From NCBI RefSeq assembly GCF_033118175.1, contig NC_083691.1, positions 56,634,001 through 56,698,000 on the forward strand: 64,000 nt of DNA, given 5' to 3'. Below, piece after piece: positions 36,301 through 42,300 of this stretch; the first letter of the stretch is position 1; each line of letters starts with the position of its first letter. A program made the translations under genes and the position numbers. Under the pieces are notes generated by a model. The model ran no database searches. It saw only the letters and a program-made list of their open reading frames with translations, and was not told the origin of the DNA. The stretch comes from Dama dama. Lineage: Eukaryota; Chordata; Mammalia; Artiodactyla; Cervidae.

Positions 36301-39300
36301 CATAGCTTTGACTATAATAAGTGGAAAAAAAAACAAACAGGCAATAGAGAGAAATATGTTACTATACCAGTTAGAAAAACATGATGCTATTGACGTAGAC
36401 ACACTCACGCATGTGTGAACATGCAGGACCGAAGTTAAGCCAGTGTAAGGTGATATGGTCATGTAGACATATTATTGATGTGTCTGTGCCTTTGATCTGT
36501 CAGTGCTTTTCCTATACTAGTTGTTAAATATTTAAAATATTATTCTTGTGTATATGTATTAGAAAATACTCCTCAACATACTGTGTCCATCTTTGGGTGA
36601 GTTCTGGGGATTTCCACTTTTTTCTTCATATTTTTTTTAACAGTTTGCATATATTAATTTTGCAGTCAGAATAAATAATAAAGGGGTTTTTTTTTTTTGG
36701 AAAAAATTATATCAGATTTGCCTAAGCAAAAAACTTTTTTTTTTTTTCCCAGAAAAGAGCTTCTGATATTGGTAAGCATTGCAGGCAAACTCTTTCTTTG
36801 GTCTTTGAGAAATCTGGCACTTTTTCTTCAAAATTATGCTTTCATGGGAACTGGCTTCTTAATTATGGTACCTCAAATATCAAAACCTCATTTTTGTTTT
36901 ACAAGGTCACTAGACTGCTTAGGCAAACATAGGAAGCCTAATTGGTCTAGATTTCACAGCTAACAAATTCTCTCATGATAGCCTTTTAAAAAAAATCACG
37001 CATTTATTTATTTTGTTGCATCAGGTCTTCATTGAGGCACACTGGGCCTTTTGTTGCAGTGTACCGACTCTGTAGTTGTGTAACCCGTGTTTCAATAGTT
37101 GTGTCATGTAGACTTGGTTGCTCCGAGGCATGTGGGATCTTATTGAACCTGTGTCCCTACTTTGTAAAGTGGATTCTTAACCACTGGATCACCAAGGAAG
37201 TTCCTCCTAGGAACTATGAGCTGGATGCAGAGACACGTGAAAGGGTTGACAGCCCATAGCCACAGAGCCCTGTTTAATGAGCTTCAGTGGCAAACCAGAG
37301 TATGATTATTTTGGTCAAACCCTCAGCCTCTGTCCTCAGTCCTGTGCTGGCCAGTATTTGGGTGGAAACAAAAATTCAAGGGCATACCTATAGAATATGT
37401 GGTTGATTTGAAGTCAAGGGGAAGAATGGCAAACATTTTGAGTGAAAGAATACAATAAGAATCCAAAATGCCAGAGAAAACACAACAGGGATTAATGCCA
37501 GATTCTTCACTGGGGTCTATAAACCCAGGCACGAGCTGGGCTGAGGAACACGACCCAGCAGCAAGGCTCTGGGACTTGGTCAATGGAAAATGCAATGTAC
37601 ATCAGAAGCATAATGAGGGAGCTGGAAAAGCTATAGGGATCCTGAGTGGCATTTACAGAAATGAAGCATTCACAAGGAGGAAGGCATTAATCTTGTACTA
37701 CAGTAAATGTCAATAAGAGCAACTGAACCTATTTGCAGGGTAGGAATGAGATGCTGACATAGAGAACTAAAATGTAGACATGGTGGGGGGGAACACGAGG
37801 GTGGGACAAATTGGGAGACTGGGATTGATGTATATACTCTGCCATGTATAAAAAGAGAACTAGTGGAAGCCTCCTCTATAGCACAGGGAGTTCACTTCAG
37901 TTCTCTGAGATGGGGGGTGGGGGGGTGGGAGGGAGGTCCCAGAGGGAGGGGGATATGTGTACAGTTATGGCTGATTCACTTCATTGAATGGCAGAAACTA
38001 ACACAACATTGTAAAGCAATTATACTCCAATAAAAAAAATGTTGGCTGTTCAGAGGTGGGGTGGGTTGCCTCAGGAAGGGGCCTCCAACTCAATGTCCCT
38101 TCCTTTCCCAGCCCTCTCAGGAGGTGGTGAAGGAGATGATACAATTCTCCAAGGATACATTGGAAAAAATTGACAAGGCTCGCTCCGAGGGTTTGTACCA
38201 CGAGGTAAATTCATTTTTATAGGGGGTAGGGGTGGGGAAGAGGTCAGAAAGGTTTTCTAGTAAAGGAGGGAAATGGTGGGGGGCAGTCAAGATGGGGAGG
38301 CTACCAAGCAGGTTTTTTTCTGGAAGATGTCCCATGGTTGAGACCATGACTCTTCTCGCCCTTAAGCCATGTAGCCTCTTTTAGGGGTGTGTTCTCACTG
38401 ATGGTTCAACTCACTAAAACTGGATTTGAGGAAATCACAGGCAGCCTGACAAATGTCCCTGGGGTTTGGGAGATGGTCTGTAATATTTTAGGTTGGCATC
38501 AGGGATGGAGGAATGGAAATGGCAGTGGATGGCTTGCTTTCTGGTAACTGAACGTGTGTCCTGACTACAGTTTCCAGGCTCTTCTAACTGTGCATTCAAC
38601 CCTGGCTCTACACTAGAGCCAGGCCGTACACTAGAATCATTGAAAAATACTGATGCTCAGGACAGTCCTTCCAGAATCTCTTAGCATGGGACCCAGACAT
38701 CAAGATTTTTAAAGCTCCCACGTGGTTTCAATGTGCACCTAAAGTTGAGACCCACCACCAGCACTGACCTGCAGAGCACTTATTTGCATTGATTCACTCA
38801 GGCAGTTTGTTGGAAATGCAGATTCCTGTGTCTCACCCCCTGGGATGTGATTCACCCAGTCTGCAACAGAACACAGGGATCATCACAGTATTTTTTTTTT
38901 TTCCCTCCAAGCTCTTTAAACAACTTGTGTGGCTGGGTTTGGATGCCACTAGGATGTGGCAGTGTGGGAGATTCATTTCTGTTCATTTCTATCAGCTTTT
39001 CTGTTGTCTTCACTCTTCTTTCCTCACTCATTCATTGCCCATTTTTGAGCCCTTATTGAGGTGACCAACACAGGACATGCTGCTTGCCTCCCAGGAGTCT
39101 GTCAAGTCTCAGGGAGAGTCCCCATGAACAAAGTGTTGCTGTACAATATAAAAAATCTAGAGGTTTGAGGTAGGAGCTTCAGCCCCTGATTCCATTCCTT
39201 TGTCCTCTCTTCTTTGTTTGTCCTCTTCTGCACTCAAGCTGGGCAGGGCCAGATGTAGGGCTGGACACTGCCTACGAGTTCATGATTGTTTTCAGGATGG

Positions 39301-42300
39301 ATTGTTTGTTAGCTCACACTCCGTCACACCCCAACCCAGTTGCCCCAGGGGCTTCTGGGAGAATCTCAGAGAAAACTAATTTCCACTCGTTAGAAATGGA
39401 AAGAATTGTGTGACGTTTCTCCTATGAGATTGGCAAGGGAAAGAGAGGAGAGCTATGAACCACTAAAATCTAGAAATCATCTGACTTTGTAGGGCATCAC
39501 TGAAGCTATGTCTACATGTGACTTAGTCAGGAAAGCCTGACTCCAAGTCCACTGGGATTGAGCCCATCTTCTTCCTCACCAGGACGAATGTGGCCTCCTT
39601 CTAGTCAGTCTCCTGGACCCTCTCTCTGCCAATCCATCCTGTACACTTCTACCAGGTCATGACATCCAATGTCACTGTGCATAAGGGCCACCCAGGGGCA
39701 GATATGAGCTACAGATGCCAGGGTCCCTCCCCTAGATATTTAGTTTCTTTGGTCTAGGGTAGGACTCAGACACTGGGATTTTACAAAGCTCTCCAGGAAC
39801 TTACATAGATTTTGTCCCAATGGTACCTGAGTGCACACTGGTATCACTAGTCCAAATGATGCGTTTTATAGCCATAGAGGTGTGGAAATGGAACCATAGC
39901 TTGGATTCTACTGGTTACATCACCTACCATACTACACATGTCCTCCTCGCCTAATAAAAAGCTTTACAAGGCTGTCAAAGGCTCAAGTGAAGCACTGCTT
40001 TATAAGCAATACTTCCTGACAAGGGGCCATATCTTCCAGGATGTGGTATACTCTTTGTTTTTCCAGCTTTATTGAAGCATAGTTAAGAAGTAGAAATTTT
40101 ACTGGTTCAAGGTGTAAAATAAAAAAAAGCTCTCCAGATGATTCCAAAGCACAGCCATGATGGAGAATCATGGACATGATGGTTAAGATAAAGCTCCATT
40201 GGTTGGTTTGAATCTGCACTCCATCACTCACTCTCTGTGTAACTTCAGCAAAGCAGTTACCCTCTTTGTGCTTCTGTTTCCTCATCTGGGAAAATGAGGA
40301 TATTAGCAGTACCTCTCTCATCATGCTGTTGTGAGAAGAAGTAATGTATGAATATAGCTTTCATAACTCCCTACTGACTTCTTTTTTAATTGGAGGATAA
40401 TTACAATGCTGTGGAGGTCTCTGACATACATCAATGCCAATCAGTCATAATTATATATGTATCTCCTCCCCCTTGAGCCTCCCTCCCTGACACAGTCGAC
40501 CCTTCTAGGGAGTGCCAGGCTGGACTCCCTGTGTTATATAGCAGCTTCCTGCTAGTTTTCTATTTTACACATGATGGTATATATATGTCAATGCTACCTT
40601 CTCAGTTCATTCCTTCCCTCTCTTTCCCCCGATGTGTCCATTCTTTATATCTGCGTCTCCATTCCTTCCCTGCAAATAGGTTCATCAATACAATTTTCCA
40701 TATTCCACATATATGCATTAACATATAATATTTATTTTTCTCTTTTTGACTTACTTCATTTCACTCTGTATGACAGCTCTAGGTCTATCCACATCTACAA
40801 ATGACCCAGTTTTGTTCCTTTTAATGGCTGAGTTCCTTTTAATATACCATTGTGTGATTCCACTATTCTTAACCAGTTTTATTTAGGTTTCTGTCAATTT
40901 CTAAGGAAACTCCTGACTAGTAGACATATATACAGCAGATAGGAAACTTAATTCATGTTTGTCTGGCCACCTTCCATGCATATCATCTCACTTCATCCTC
41001 ACATGGCAGAGGTATGGACACAGAGAAAGATGTCTGCATCTCCATCTCTTCTCTGTGAATAGATTCATCAGGACTATTTTTCTAGATTCCATTTGTTGTT
41101 GTTCAGTCATGTCAGACTCTTTGCAACCCCATAGACTGCACCACCCCAGGCTTCCTTGTCCTTCACTTCCCTGTCCTCCCGGAGTTTGTTCAGGCTCGTG
41201 TCCATTGAGTCGATGATGCCATCCATCCATCGCATCCTCTGTCATCCCCTTCTCCTCCCACCCTCAATCTTTCCCAGGGTCAAGGTCTTTTCCAATGAGT
41301 CAGCTCTTCACATCAGGTGGTCAAAGTATCGGAGCTTCAGCTTCAGCATCAGTCCTTCTAACAAATATTCTAGATTCCATATACATGCATTAATATGAAA
41401 TATTTGTTTTTGTCTTTCTGACTTACATCATTCTGTGTAACAGGCTCTAGGGTCATCCATCTCACTACAACTGACTCAAATTCTCTTCCTTTTTATGGCT
41501 GAGCAGAATTCCCTTGTATATATGTACCATTCATCTGTTAACAGACTCCATACTAACTTCTGTGGTAACTCCTCATCCTGCCATGTCAGCGCTGTGTCCC
41601 ACTGTTACCCTTTCCATCCCTGCATCTTAGCCAAACGGGAACCACTTTTCCCTTCAAATCACAAGCTGGTGCTTTCCCATCTCTGTTAGCAGTTTCCTCA
41701 GTCTTCGAAGCACGAGTGTCCCGTGGCATCATGATGCTCCCGTATGTGAATTACGCTTGTGCTCTGGAGCAGGGAGTACGGACAGGGCTTGTGTCTCCTA
41801 GGTTGTGAAGCTGTGCCGGGAGTGCCTGCAGAAGCAGGAGCCGGTGTTTGCCGACACCAACATCTACACGCTGCGGCTGCTGAGCATCGTTTCCGAGGTC
41901 CTCTCCTACCTGCAGGCCTTTGAGGAGGCCTCGCACTACGCCAGGAGGATGGTGGATGGCTACATGTAGGTGACGATCCTGGGTCTCAGGTAGCCTCCAG
42001 AAATGTGTCTGTTTCAGGGATGGTAAGAAGATGGCAGGCATATCACTAGATCCCTCCCTCTGGCACCCACAGCAGGCATTAGTAATCGATCACCATCCTC
42101 TTTACGACTGAACGTCTTTATCATGGTGTGCCCAGCAATAATGTCCAAATAATCAGATCTGATACTTGAGATGAAATCTGTGTGTCAACCTTTGTCTTTC
42201 CCACCTCGAGGTTGTCTATTATTTGGGTGGCATCTTCTGCTTTTGGTTTCCTTAAGGCTAAATCTGGCTTGATTTTATATGCCTAGAAAGGTTCCCCCCA

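Noticed and set aside
35858..36330. Possible reverse-transcriptase coding remnant in BovB
   Set aside because: Only the non-autonomous 3' part is present; no RT domain residues are seen in any frame. The same holds for 55500-55953.
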